Source: Whitmania pigra (lineage: Eukaryota > Annelida > Clitellata > Hirudinida > Haemopidae). Taken from it: 64,000 nucleotides of DNA. Position 1 is the stretch's first letter. Each line of letters opens with the position of its first letter. The position numbers and the translations under genes were made by a program. The DNA lies in the NCBI GenBank assembly GCA_021613335.1, contig JAJTWR010000248.1:979001-1043000 (forward strand), read 5' to 3'. The notes beneath the pieces were generated by a model that worked only from the letters and a program-made list of their open reading frames with translations, was not told the origin of the DNA and did no database searches. Below, piece after piece: positions 1 to 13,000 of the stretch.

Positions 1-495
1 ACCCGGACTTCGAACTAGCCTGCGATCCCGCAAGAATCGAAAATAAATATGAAGACTGTTCGACTTTTTGTCGACGGATTTGAAGGCTTAGCTGATGATG
101 AGGAATAATTATTGGTCTTCTGATTGAATTTTTGAATGTGCATTATGTCTGTTAATAAAGTGTTTAAAAACTTCAAAGAACTGGTTAACGATTCATGAGA
201 TCGCTGCATTTGACCAAAATTGGTCACGAGCCGTCGTTTCGGTATTGCGTTCTCTCTCCAATTCTTCCTCGAAACTCTTTTTATTTTAAGATTTGCATCA
301 ACTTCCTACTTTGGAATGCATATTGTTTACGCATAATAATTTGTAAGACAAAAGTGAAGCAATACTTTAAAGGACGGTAACGAACTCGTTAACCAATTCC
401 ACGCTGCAAAGAGTCCGCTTAACAAGTCTCTGTGTCCCATAAATCCCTAAATACGGAAAGCACATATTATAAATGTAAAAAAGCATTTTAAAACA
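1..495. other. AT-rich stretch without recognised gene
   Basis: I see only short open frames with no recognisable domain and no repeat shared with the rest of the window. Nothing here can be supported as a gene. Confidence 0.4.
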
Positions 496-499
496 TTCT

Positions 500-850
500 T
501 GGAGTATATTATGAAGTTAAGCAGATGTACCATGCTGCGAGACAGCTTCACTGGAAGGTATAGAATTGTTGAGGTCCAAACAGTACATCAATTATAACAT
601 AAAATTTCATGAGATTTCAAAGTAAAAGTATCCCTTTCAAGAACCATAAATGGATCATTGATTTGAGCATGAAATGTAGCTCATGTACAATAGGCTTTAT
701 AATTGCATTGAAAGAAACAAGGATTTTTAAATAAATTGAGATCAATTCTTAAAGCAGATACTGAAGTTATGCAGATGTACCATGCCCTGGGACCAGGGGC
801 GCCGAGAGCCAACAAGGTCCCCAGGGCAGGACATCATTGCGGTCTCCTTG
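500..850. repeat. dispersed repeat, left copy (hAT-like non-coding arm)
   Basis: The part around 530-640 matches 2610-2700, with the shared core of a tract reading cttcactg(t)gaaggtat followed by a similar AT-rich run. The GC-rich block at 785-835 resembles, inverted, the block at 2545-2600. Paired GC-rich arms of this kind are typical of degenerate DNA-transposon ends. The family is not identified. Confidence 0.4.
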
Positions 851-856
851 TCAAAA

Positions 857-1035
857 TACTGTCAATTCCGGATATAGTTAAGTCGGTTACAGTCAAGTTT
901 CGGATACAGTCAAGCTGATCTCTTGCACCGTGTAAACCATACGTAGCTTACTATTTTCGATTATAGTAAATATTCGGATATAGTCAAGTCAACAGCCCAC
1001 CGTTTTGGACGTGACTATATCCGGAATTGACCGTA
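857..1035. mobile_element. MITE with TA duplication (Tigger/pogo-like)
   Basis: Two inverted copies of about 20 bases (CTGTCAATTCCGGATATAGT on the left, near-perfect complement on the right) bound a 175-base element at 859-1033. TA dinucleotides flank it on both sides, as expected for the Tc1/mariner/pogo superfamily. Extra copies of the sub-motif atagtcaag lie just inside the ends. It has no coding capacity. Superfamily assignment rests on the TIR and TA only. Confidence 0.65.
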
Positions 1036-1496
1036 TTTAGAAATTTTGTCGCTATGATAAAACCTGTAAATCGAGCTAAATGTTACATGCAAGGTTCAAC
1101 ATTCGCGCATACATGGTGTTAAATTAAAATACAGAAATGACTTTTGCAAAGGTAAACGATGTTCGTCATCTAATTTGAATTTATTTGTTTTACAGTTAAT
1201 CAAAATGAAAGTAGTAATTTTTGGTGGTCAAGCACGCAGCGAGGCGCTTTAAATTAGCCAACTCTAATCATAGGTGAGCTTATCAGTTTTTCATTTCATC
1301 ATAATTGTGTCCTTATCTGCAACGACCATTAGACCATACAGCCTTAGTCAAAGATAACCAGCCACATGGCACAGCCCACATAGATTTTTGTGCATTAAAC
1401 AAACTGGTGTTTCGACGAAGATTAAGCACAAAACACAAGTTCTTAAAAACGATGTAATTATGTGGAACCGACTTTTACGACATGCAAGAGAGATGG

Positions 1497-2040
1497 CTAC
1501 AACAAAACTTTGCGGGCTTTTCTGCGTGAAGGCAGTTCAATTATACTGTTGTAATCAATCGTTCTTGCAAATCGACCTTCCACTTCCAGCATTCCAAGGC
1601 TGGTCAGGTGTTCTTGACACATTGTCGATCTCAGAACATTTTTAACTCGGGCAAATGTGATGTAAGATCGTTCTGCTTGAGCAACGGTAACCGGAAGCGT
1701 GCAGAAGATACGTATCATAATGACAACGTTTGGAAACAGTGTATCGGTTTTCAAAGTGTGTAGACGGTTCATCAAGTCGAATGGCGACAGACTTTTCTGT
1801 CCGAGGTTTGCAACGTGTATAGTTTTCAGATGCTCCAGCTCATTCAACAGCATATAGACTGAATTTCTAAGAGGCCGACTGTATCCATGGAATTCCCAAC
1901 AATTTCCCTTCTAGAGTAAGTGATGCATCAGCCCTGTCGTGTAGAGGCTCAACACGCGCCGACTTTTCGACTGCATCAGTTATTTCAGAGAAAATTTCAT
2001 GAACGTCAGTTTGTAACCTAACATGTGGTAGAGAAATGAC
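1497..2040 (-). pseudogene. hAT transposase C-terminal remnant
   Basis: The minus-strand frame at 1853-1497 carries a hAT-family C-terminal dimerisation region (ZMYM1-like). It has LFPNVVIMIRIFCTLPVT followed by VAQAERSYITFARVKNVLRS. The expected S-x-x-ERSFS core is degraded to AQAERSY. Weak coding similarity seems to continue upstream to about 2040. No intact catalytic region is present, so this is a fossil. Confidence 0.75.
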
Positions 2041-3065
2041 GTCCAATGCGATTATATAAATTGCAAGAGAGCGTTATAAAATGTTTAACTCGAAGTGGGC
2101 GTTTCTGTATTATCCTGCGTTTTCCTAGTTATGACGCCATTATTAAATGACACAATAACATAGCTGTTGTTATTTATTATAGCAACGGATAGGCTCTTTC
2201 AATATCGTGATAGTTTGACAAATTAAGTGTGTAAGATTTTTACATCCTTTAGACCAAAAATCAACTTTAGCCGTAATCTAGTGTGTACAACTCCACAGAA
2301 ATACAAGTGATGGTAAATCAAACCTTTCCTGCTAGAGAACAACACAAATCAAAGGATTTCGCCTAAAATGGTGTGGGGGTCCTACACCACCTTACCCTAG
2401 CGTCTCACAGCAGAACACAGAGTTTGAACACCCTACGTGAAATGGACTGTTTGTTCGGCATTATAAAATCTAAAACTGTGGGGCTATTAAGATATTAAAT
2501 TCTGTCGCCTACGGTAAACGATGAGACTTGCAAAAATTGACATGATCGGGCCTGCCGGGCCCCCTGGCAGGGACCCCACCTGCCCCCCTCTCGGCGTCAC
2601 TGCCTGGGACACAACTTCACTGTGAAGGTATGGAAATGTTGTGACCAAACAATGAACCAACTATAACATGAAAGTATAGTAAGCTTCATATAATTCTTGG
2701 CATCCAATGATATGCTCTTATTCGTTACAGTTACCAATTTGAATCTTCATAATGAGGTCCAAGAGAATAGGCTAAGACTTTCATTTTGTTTTCCAATAAA
2801 GACTGCAAAAGACTGATAACTGACAGTAATATCAAAATTGTATCTATTTTGTTCCATGCTTTTGAGAAGTGTTCAAAGAGTTTTTATAACAGGACCATTA
2901 AGAGATTGAAGACATTTGCTACAATAAATCCATGCATGTGATGTTTGACTACTAAAATGTTAAATACCATCAACCAAATCTCTATCTGAAACCAGTGCTG
3001 AAAAAACAGTCATACAAAGTGAAAACTCTAACATCAAATATAATTGAAGACCACACCGAAAGAAC
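2041..3065. other. no gene seen; right copy of a dispersed repeat inside
   Basis: This holds the partner of the 500-850 repeat (about 2530-2720), with a GC-rich block at 2548-2600. The remainder is AT-rich and has no open frame I can interpret. Confidence 0.35.
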
Positions 3066-3260
3066 GGGCATAGTCACATTTTGAAAAAAATTGAGATTTT
3101 CATCTTGGCTTATTCTCTATTTTATTATCTTCAGTCTATCAAAACATCAACCAGAAAAACAGGCTCAGTCACAAATGACTCAAGGAAGAAAATAGTTTAT
3201 TCTTTGAAAGAACGGGAGATGTCACAAGTCTCCACTGTAAAAACGAGCATAGTCACATAC
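3066..3260 (+). repeat. short internal repeat upstream of an unknown ORF
   Basis: The motif g(g/a)gcatagtcacat occurs at about 3066 and 3243, with the related ggctcagtcacaaat between them near 3160. This may be the sub-terminal repeat of a DNA transposon. No matching inverted end was found on the right. Confidence 0.35.
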
Positions 3261-3397
3261 GTCTAACCACGTGACGTAAATCAGCGGATTGGAATATTTC
3301 TCGTTCGTTTTGTTTGCTTTAGCGTTCAATTCGGTTATCATACATTTTAAGCATTACTTTATTATTAAGAGTTTGTGATAAGTTTTTAGTTTGTTTT

Positions 3398-3853
3398 ATG
3401 AACATGGCGGATGCAATCTGCAATCCCCAATTAACTGAAAAACCAAAAAAGAGGAGAAAACTTGAAAGCAAATCTGAATGTTTGAAAAAACAGAGATTAT
3501 CAAACCATCAAGTGGGTGAAGATTGTAAATGTATTCGATATAAATGTTTTGAGATGACAACAACAGAAGAAAGGAAGAACCTTGTGAATCAATTTAATGG
3601 GATGTCTAATAAAGATGAACAGGATTCATACATAAGTACAATGATCAACATTAAACCAATAAAAAGACGTCATCCAAGAACCAGTTCACAAGTTTCATCA
3701 CCAAATGATTACAGTTATGAATACAATATTCCTATTGTTCGAAACAACAGTGTCCAATGCATACAAGTTTGTTTTAAGGCGTTTATTTCTATCTTCGGGA
3801 TAACTAAACGTAGGGTCAGCACAGTTAAAACTGCCTTGATTACTACAGGCTAG
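3398..3853 (+). CDS. basic, cysteine-containing hypothetical protein
   Basis: A 151-residue open frame begins with a lysine-rich stretch (KPKKRRKLESK near residue 15) that could act as a nuclear signal. It is followed by CKCIRYKCFEMTTTEERKNL and later by VQCIQVCFKAFISIFGITKR. This pairing (a Cys-rich ER-x-x-L segment, then a C-x-x-F-F/I-x-x-(T/I)-x-G-I segment) recurs in many animal proteins of unknown function that travel with DNA transposons. I recognise the pattern but cannot name the family. The frame stops abruptly after TTG, so this is probably an N-terminal fragment or first exon. No promoter was identified. Confidence 0.45.
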   Translation: MNMADAICNPQLTEKPKKRRKLESKSECLKKQRLSNHQVGEDCKCIRYKCFEMTTTEERKNLVNQFNGMSNKDEQDSYISTMINIKPIKRRHPRTSSQVSSPNDYSYEYNIPIVRNNSVQCIQVCFKAFISIFGITKRRVSTVKTALITTG

Positions 3854-3959
3854 TAAATATTTGTTATATTTTTTCTGTCAAATCTGACTGGTTTTCAAAG
3901 TAAAAATTCTAATAAAACTAATTATTTCTTCTTTTAGGAATTAACTATTATTATTTAAA

Positions 3960-5046
3960 TAAAAATCAATTTTCCAAGTCTTTCTCTAAAGTTGCAATTT
4001 CTGTCGCTTTTGCCTTGCTATCTTTCCTCAGGCTATTTACCTGGACCAAAAGATCCATGTTCCTCGTTTTTACACTTTCGCCCATTAATATTCGAAATTC
4101 TCTGTCCAACATATCCCTGTCATGTTTTGGAGTCTTCAGCTTCTTCCTCTGAGCATGTTCTCTTCATCTGCTTTACGTTTTGAGATTACAGTTGCCTGTC
4201 ACTCTTCCTCATGCAAGGTATCCAAACAAAATTTATATCTTTGTCTTGATGCTTTAAAGGACAGATTTATCTATCCTAAAATTGCCTATACCTCCAACAC
4301 TGTTAACATCGTCTCTAATTATCCTCGTTGAATTCAAGTTCTATTCTTTTTGATTCTCACAAATCATACTTTTATTTATGGAGAAACCTCTTTCAACAGA
4401 TGCCTGACCATGACTCAAAGTTTACAAAACTGTTACTATGTCCCTCCATATCAATGCGTAGTCATCGCAACTGCCCACGCTCCCTGAAGAAAATATCAAG
4501 TCTTTGCTCCCTTTTATATGCATTAAGAATTGTTCTGTTAGAATTTGCAAATTTTGAATATTCTTTCAGATATCTATCGCAGTCTGATGCTTGGACGTGT
4601 GTTGTAACTGCTGTAACTCCAATTTCGAAATGTCAAAGTTCTTTTTGCAAGCGCAACAATACGCCTTTTGGGAATCTGTAGTATTCCTTCTCAGCCAACT
4701 CCATTCTTCATTGTCTAGCCATTTGCTATTGAAAACACAAAGTCCAGGCATGATTGATAGTGCTATCAAAACTTAAAGGATCAAACAGACAAGCGAACGA
4801 ACGTAACAGGAAACTTAATTGGGTGAGTTCCCACTAGAACAATGAGACCGCAAGAACAAAGGGACCGATTTCCAGCTAATTGTTATTTCAATAAAACTTA
4901 TTGAACATTATTATTTTTTTTTAACCTTTATCATTTTTAGTACTTTTTTAAATTTTTTAGGACCTCCTTCACTTTTGTAGGACATTTTAGTACTAAAAAA
5001 CCGAATTTCGGAAATTTAGGACTTTTTAGGACCTGTACCAACCATG
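3960..5046 (-). pseudogene. internally deleted hAT element (TTF/BED-type finger plus C-terminus)
   Basis: The minus-strand frame 4769-4566 has WLDNEEWSWLRRN and the finger-like CCACKKNFDIS...HTSKHQ, a zinc-finger start common in hAT transposases. Further along the same strand (about 4560-4000, with stops) is LSHGQASVERGFSINK, the hAT dimerisation signature. The right flank has repeated ttaggac motifs and begins near 5046 with CATGGTTGGTAC, which resembles a hAT terminus. The catalytic middle is missing. Confidence 0.65.
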
Positions 5047-6094
5047 GTAACAAATAGTTGAATAATTATGACATAAATAAATTAGTACAAAACCCCACAA
5101 GTTTCTTATAGTTGCCATCAATTAATTTCAGCTAAATTCAAGTTGGCGACTCAAATTCGAGAGCCGGACAATGCAGTGATTAACGGGACTGCTTTGCCCC
5201 ATGCTTTTGTAAGCATATATCGGAAGTTCTTTATGCAATGCATTAACGCCCAACCAATTCTAAACTATTTAAAATGAAAAATATATTCTAAAGCTTTTAC
5301 AAAAAAATACAATCAATAGTCTGTGCTATCATTTAAATTTTTTATTTTTGTTGGTCGGGAATCAAATTCATGTAAATTTAATCTAGCATACCACGCATAC
5401 GATTATAGCACACATATTGGGGTGCTCGCTACGTAAATTCGCTACGTAACATAACGCGCGTATAATATGGGTGAAAATACGGTAGCTTTAGGTCAGCGCA
5501 TGAGGCTCGGGAATCAAAACAAAAATATCTATACTTGTTGCTCATCATTGTATAAGCATTCATAAAAAGTTGTTAAAAAGTTGTTTATAAATTCAAATTT
5601 AATAAACAAATTAAAACTATTTTAATTTAAATTTATTTATGTTTTCGTTTACGTCTATACGCATTTTTAATCTTCGGCCAATTTTAGAATTTTCCCACTC
5701 AAAAATTATTTTCGGTTAAACTTTAATGTCGATGTCATCTCATGTATTTTGATTGGCAAGCTTCTACAATTTATGTGGAAAAATGAGGTATCATTTGGAA
5801 TTTTTGGCAGGCCAGCAATGTCCTCAGGTTATATAAGAATCTGAGAATTCTTTATTCACAAAATTATAGTCTGTGTCAATATCTTCTCATTGAAAAAACG
5901 GAATCTTCTTTATATAAATCAAAGTCCGAAACAGAAACTATTTTCATGGGAATAAAGATAAATTTTTTTGCCATAGATTAGTTTCTGAGATTAGAGATGC
6001 TCATTGACGTAAACTTGTGAGCTGTCGCATGTTCCACGTTTTTTGCTACGTATACCTTATCTCTGACTTTTTTATCTGAGAATTACTCGACAGG
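5047..6094. other. AT-rich spacer, nothing recognised
   Basis: No open frame with a domain and no clear repeat were seen. The spacer ends where the segment duplicated at about 47990 begins. Confidence 0.35.
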
Positions 6095-6299
6095 ACGAGG
6101 ATCCTTATTTCCATATATTTGACAATAATTGATTTCATCCTCGACCCGCAACACTCTAGTATGCTACGGATTGTGTTACATTACATTCAGCGTATATTTT
6201 GTACTTTTATAAACTGACTTTTATAAGCTGGAGTTATTATAAGTTAAATTGCGAGAATGTTAGAATCTATAAATTGCAATTTATTATGGTTAAGTATTG

Positions 6300-6620
6300 C
6301 CACAGCGCTGGATCCTAGATTCAAATACCTCAAATGCCTATACGAAGACAATTAGTATCATTTGCTGAAGTGAATGCTTTAGCTGCTAAAGTTAGATCAT
6401 TATAGAGCTGAACCAAAGATCAACAAAGCTATTTGTCTAAAATAATGGTCGCAGAAGTGCGCACCATCATATGTTCTTGTTGCTAACTTAGCATTCAAAC
6501 AAATGGCTTCTTCAGCAACCTCAGTGACATGTGAACAGTTATTTTCTCTATTTGGCCATGCTGTAATCATCATCTGACTGAGTATGGATTATGTGTCACA
6601 AAATACTTCATAAATTACTT
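6300..6620 (+). pseudogene. hAT C-terminal remnant downstream of gene A
   Basis: Plus-strand reading gives SATSVTCEQLFSLFGHAVI, a decayed hAT dimerisation motif, interrupted by stops elsewhere. The same remnant sits downstream of gene B (about 48240-48480), so it predates the duplication of the receptor genes. Confidence 0.55.
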
Positions 6621-7021
6621 GAATGAATAACATTTTTTGGTGTAAAAACGAAATGTTTTGGGAAAATAATTGTAAATAAGATGGTACGATTAAAAGCGCG
6701 TTCACTATGATTAAATAAATCGATTTTAAAAACTTATATTTCTTCGATAGTCTTTATTTTTTTATACATTATTCAAATAAGTTTGCATCTTTAACAAAAT
6801 ACTATATTGAAGAGCTATGAAAAATAATCTTGGTTTATGGATCACAAAATAGTTCATTGGAATTAGGTCAATATCCTATGATGACATCAACTTGAATTAA
6901 GATTAATTATATATGAATATTCTATATGAATTCAAACGTAAATGAGTTAAAGTAAGAAGTAATATTAAATAAAATTTAATTTTAGAAGATCATCCCATTT
7001 CTTGAATTTTCATCACAATTC

Positions 7022-7079
7022 TTAGGTACTCGAGGATATCGAAGGTTCGGATGGTATTGAACTTTCTTCCGATGCTCCG
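7022..7079 (-). CDS. gene A exon 11: cytoplasmic tail and stop
   Basis: The acceptor is tttaacag|C. The tail reads GASEESSIPSEPSISSST and then TAA at 7024-7022. It is short, acidic and serine-rich, and has no tyrosine motif. Confidence 0.8.
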
Positions 7080-10000
7080 CTGTTAAAAACAATTCTATAA
7101 ATTATAACGAAAAGTTCGACATTTTTAGACTACAAACCTGCATGCAAATAAGAGACAGAAGAAAGCTATGGTTCCGCCTATTATTAATGGTAAGATATTT
7201 CTCAATCGTTTCAATAAAGATTTATCCTGATCCTCATCAGCAGTCTGGTCTATTAACAAAATAAATTATCACAATTTAAAATCAAGCATTAAACAATAAA
7301 TTAAATGATTATCATTTATTGAAATATTAAAACATAAGCAAATAGCATCAGATCTAAAATATACAATAAAGAAATTGTCTAATTGAATATGTATAAATAT
7401 ACTTGGACTGGTAAGTATTGTAGGTAGTGTTGTAATTTCAGTGGTAGTGGTTGTGGTTGTGGTTGTGGTCGTGGTTGTGGTTGTTGTCGTGGTTGTGGTT
7501 GTTGTCGTGGTTGTGGTTATGATAAAATCTAAAGTAATATCAAGAATATTAATAATAGTAACAAAATAATCGTGTTAGTTGAGCTGACGATATCGTTTCT
7601 TACTTTCGAAAACATTTAATATTACTTAATTCTAATTTGAATTTTGAATATTGACCATAATTGTAATTATCACAATATGTCATCCAGAGAAACAATTCTT
7701 AAAAGGACTAGTTTTCGACGATAGTCCATATGGTAAATAAAAGGATGCGTGGATCGGTTATGTCAATTGTCACGTTTGCAATGTTTAGTCAGAGTATCTC
7801 AGAGTATCAAATGTCTGTGTCTCTGTATGCTGTGGTAATGGCAACAGCTATAATAAGTCATGTTCGCAGACGGGAATCTCCCTCAGGTAGAGGGCAGAAT
7901 TAAAAGTAAGGTGCACACTTTCATTATATAGTCATATTTACATGACTTTCAAAGAAAAAAAAGATTGGCTAAATATAACCAAGCACAACCTTGTTACTTA
8001 TTTTCTAGACTATAAATTATCGATCTTTCAATTGTTATTGTTCACCAATACAGAAAAATCAAAAAATCCGAAATCAGTTAAATTACCTTTATGCATACAA
8101 TATTCACCACTAAACCCTGATTGGCATCCTTTATCGTCGCAAACTCCGTGCATATCGTTGATATTGGCGCACTTCAATAATATGGTGCAATACAGAGAAT
8201 TACTTCTTTTGCATTCTGTCGAGAGGAAGCAATAAAGTAAATAAATTCCCACTTTAGAAATTGATTTTAAAATCAATTTTGAAGTGGAAAGTTGTTTTGT
8301 CTAATAGAATAGGACAGCGGTTCTCAAGGGTATGCAGGTTGGCCGAATGGGTTACGTGTAGAGATGTGAGCGTGAAATATTTCAATTGTTTTATTTCAAA
8401 ATGTTTTGTTCTTTTTGAAATATTTCAAAATCACAAAAAAAAAACACAAAAAAACATAAAAAACAAAACAAAAAATTTATAACTTTAAAAATGAAGTTTT
8501 GATGTTCTAAAGAAACCACCCTTGTTCTGAAATAATTATTTTTTAAGTTTCCCGATGCTTTCCTATATATTTTACAATTGTGCCCTCTGGTTGAAGCACT
8601 TTTTATGGCTTCGAAAAACTGTTCAGGCAAAAGGTCTTCATTTCCTGATAAAATTTTGAATGCCTCGATGAGGTCCCCTCTATTTCTTCTCTTTTCCAGA
8701 GTTGTTAATTTACATCTACTTAATCTTTCCTCGTAACGCAGCTTTCCAAAACCTTCTATCATCCTGGTTGCCCTTTTTTGTACTCTTTCCAACACTTCTA
8801 CATCCTTTCTCAAATGAGGGTTCCACACTTGCACACAGTACTCAAGATGTGGCCTTACTAATGCCTTATACAATCTTAGTATTAAATACTTGTCCCTACT
8901 CACTACTGTTCTCTTTATCATTCCAAGTACTCTGTTTGCTTTTTTAGCAACTTCCATGCACTGTTGAGATGCTTTTCCATTGTTCTGCATTATTACCCCC
9001 TGATCCCTTTCATGATTAGACTGCTCCAGAATGCTTCATCCAAATACATATTCAACTTTCGTGTATTTGCATCCCATATGCATAATGGAGCATTTGCTTA
9101 TGTTGAAAAGCATCTGCCAATCTTCTGCCCATTTGAATAGGTTGTTAAAGTCATCCTTAAGTATACTCAGTGTTTCAGTGCATATTCATTTATCCAAAAT
9201 GATAAACGGAACCAACTCACCACAAACAGAGCTACAAAACTGGTTTTTATTCCCCAAAACTTAAAGCTGTAAGCTTCTTCAGAAGGTAATTACAACTCTG
9301 AAGCAAAAGACTATTTGGTGAAATGGACTCAGAACTTGATTTAAATTAGCACTGTTGCTCTAGTTTTGTATTATTTTTTACTTATGTTGCAATAAACTTG
9401 TTTAACTAATCATGAACCATCACTTTCAACAAATTTAAAAAAGACAAAACAAAAAAAAAACATAAAAAACAATAAAAAAAACCATAAAAAACTCGGACCA
9501 AAAAAAACATGTTTTTTTACATCTCTAGTAACGTGCCTGCATACAGCGGTAATGGCAGCAGTCGTAATGTGTCGTGTTCGAAACCTGCACTGCCGTTGGG
9601 AAGGAGCGCTATATAAATGGTTAGAAGAAGCGCCTCTGATGCTATGCATGGGGCGCCATATAAATGAAGCTAGATGCTGGCCCTTTGGGTTTATTTGAAT
9701 TATTTGCTTTCGCTTTTTGTTTTTCTATATATATAAAACGGCTTGTTTGTATGTTTGATTCAATAAACTCATAATCCAAAAAAAAAAGATGTGTTTTTTC
9801 AAACTTGCAAATGCTTGAAGACATTTCAAATTATTTTCCTAATTTACCTAACACACAATTTGCACTTGATAAAAGTTCGATAGCGTTTTTTTTTCATTTC
9901 AGCCTTGTTGACATAAGCACAATTGTATCATTGTCATATGCAATTTCAAGAAGAATTTGCAAGCATTCAAATCGTCTTACAGCAATGGACCTGTTACTAA

Positions 10001-13000
10001 TAGATTCTTGGTGCGTTCTTTGCAGAACCATTCAAACACTTTACCATTGACTTTTATTTATTTTTTATTTTATTTATTTATCCACACCAGGTCAAAGGGC
10101 TTTTAACATGACCAAGCAATAGAGTTAGACCACAAAAAGGCTCAAAAATTACTTTGTCTCAAGAATGCAATCGTTTCAAAAGCACCTTTAAATCTGAGGT
10201 ATTGGTTAAAGTTTATTTGTCGAATTGCTGATTTGTTTTGAGGTAGAAAAAGACAATTTAGATATGGTTGATGCCTTTTTTATGATATAGTCAATGTGTT
10301 TGAGAAGTGGAGAGAAAAATCAATGAGCACCCCTAGATCTCGAACTATGTCACCTTTTGCTAGCTTGTGACTATCAATCAAATATTCACAAGGTTTAAAA
10401 TTTCTTCTGCAGCCAATCAGCAAAAGAGTCTGGAATTTAGCAGGAGCAAATTGTATGGGTTTCACCAGGGCAATTTTCCATTCCAGAGGTAATTTTTATC
10501 TTTGAAGGATATTTCAAATAAGTGGGATAGTTGAGTAGCTAGTGATGAGGCACATTTTTCAGAAACTAATTTGGGATACCATCAGGTCCTGCTGACAGTG
10601 AAGAATTGAGGCCAAGATTAGTCATCAAGAAAATATCCGGTGTGAACTATATGATTTTCATCTTCTTAGATCAGAATTTTTCAACCTGTTGTTCGCGGGG
10701 AGCTTCAAAGGGGTCCACGGGAACAAATAATCGAGTTGCTCAAAAAAAAAAGTTAGAAAGCAGTCAAGAAGTAATGAGGAGATCTGGTAGAAAATAAAGT
10801 TTCAAAGCTGGAGGGGAAAATAGAGAGCTTACTAGTCACAGTCGACGCTGACATGATTGCCAAAGCTGGCACTAAATACAAGGATCTTGCATGGACAGAT
10901 ATTGCAAAAAAATAATAATAATAATAGTTTATTTCTATGGCGCCTCTGACGCTACGCACAAGGCGCCTTGAGTCTTCAAGGAACTTTTTGAAGAGATGGG
11001 TCTTCAGCTGGCGCTTGAAGAGCTCGAGCGTGGGCTGAGACCGGATGATGGGGGGCAGGCTATTCCAGACGGCGGGTGAGGCATGAGAGAAGCCTCGGTT
11101 GACGATGGATGATTTGTGAACAGGTTGGTAAAGATGAATTATAGAAGATGAGCGGAGGTGATCGGGGATGTGACGGTGGCGAATGAGATGATGGAGATAA
11201 GGGGGGTTAAATGTAGTTAATGTGCGATAAGTGAGTAGAGATATTTTGTAGATGATGCGAAGATGGATGGGTAGCCAGTGCAGTTGTGTCAGGGCCTCGG
11301 AGCTGGTGAGATAGGGATTAAGAAGAACAAGTTTGGCTAACTTGTTTTGAATGCGCTGAAAGGAGAGGGTAAGGGAGGCTGGAGCGCCATACAGGAGGGA
11401 GTTGCAGTAGTCAAGGCGGGAGAGGACCAGGCTGCGGGCGAGAGCAGCAGTCGTGTCAACCGAGAGGAGTGGGCGGATGTGTCGTATAGCCCAGATGAGA
11501 TGATTGCAAGATTTTGCTATGGAGGAGGCATGTTGTTTAAAACTGAGATGGGAATCAAAAGTAACGCCGAGAAGTTTTAGGGTAGAAGAAGGAAGAAGGG
11601 TGCCAGCGATAGTTATTGAAGATGGAGGGGATAGGTTTCTCAGTTGAAGAGGAGTGCCGATGAACATTATTTCGGACTTTTGAGGGTTGAGTTGAAGGAA
11701 GTTTACGAGGTGCCAGTCGTTAATGGCGTCTGTGCACCTTCGCAGATTGTCTAATTGAGCAGAGACGTTGTCGCTGGAGAGGACAGAGTAGAGACTCGTG
11801 TTATCCGCGTATTGGTGGAAGGACACGTCAAAATTTTTGACGATGTCAGACAGGGGTGAAGTGTAGGTTGTGAAAAGTAGGGGTCCCAGGACGGGGCCCT
11901 GGGGGACTCCAGCAAGGAGATCAACAGAAGAGGAAGTATGGCAGCCCAGTTTGACGTATTGGGATCTATTGGAGAGGTAAGATTGAAGCCAAGAAAGTGC
12001 GAGGCCTTCGATGCCGAAGTCGGAGCGGAGTCTGTCTAACAGTATGCTATGGTTGATGGTGTCGAAGGCTGCCGATAGGTCTAGACCGACCATAACGGCG
12101 CAGTTACGATTTCCACAAATGTGAGATATATTGTTGAAAATATGGGAAAGAGCGGTCTCTGTGGAGAAACCAGGTCTGTAGGCGGATTGGAATAGAGAGA
12201 AGTTAGAGGACTTAGTAATATGGGGACTGATTCTAGAAAGGGTGAGCCTTTCTAGTAGTTTTGATATAGTAGAGAGGTTGGAGATTGGTCTGTAATTAGA
12301 CGGGGAGCTAGGGTCGAGGCCTGGCTTTTTTAACAAGGGGAGTACCTGCGCGCGCTTAAAGATGGAAGGGAAGACACCGGAGCTGAAGGAAATGTTAGCG
12401 AGTTTGGAGAGAGTTGGAGCTAGAATGGGAGAGTACTTTTTTTAGGAGAGAGGTTGGGAAAGGATCTAGCGGGGAGGTTTTGTTGGGCAGAGCTCGAATG
12501 GCTTTCAAGACTTCTATCGGCGAGACAGGAGGGAGAGTTGAAAAAGGCGTGCCGGTGAACTGCCTGGCTGGAAGGGATGAGATAGATGATGAAGAAAGTG
12601 TATTGGCGATTGACTGATGAATGTTGGCTATTTTTGAGATGAAAAATGCATTGAATGAGGTGACGAGAGACTGGCACTCAGCGTCGGAGTAGTGTTGACG
12701 AGGGTTGCTGTGCAATAGGCTATGAAGCGAACGCCACATGGAACGTGGATTGGCGTTGGAGCTGAGTTCTTCCTTGATAGAAGATGCCCTGAAGTTGAGG
12801 ATGGCCAGCCTGGCGGCGTCCTTTGCGGATTTGTACTCCTGTTTTGTAGCTGCTGTACGTTTGCGAAGATATAGACGTTCCAAGCGTCGGCAACGTTTCT
12901 TGGCTTCAATAGCTTCGTTGGAGAGCTGGTTGTTTGAGTACTGGCCCACGCGGACGGTCAGCTTCTTGAAGGGGGCGTGTTCGTCGAAGATATGCTCTAG

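Larger units (their letters stand above)
8328..9690 (+). repeat. tRNA-derived SINE, split by a hAT insertion
   Basis: The left part (8328-8358) holds box A-like ttggccgaatgg. The right part (9528-9690) holds cggtaatggcagcagt, box B-like tgttcgaaacc and the tail gcgcctctgatgctatgc...ggcgccatataaatgaa. The copy in the same intron of gene B (50235-50375) is uninterrupted, so the SINE predates the gene duplication. Confidence 0.75.
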
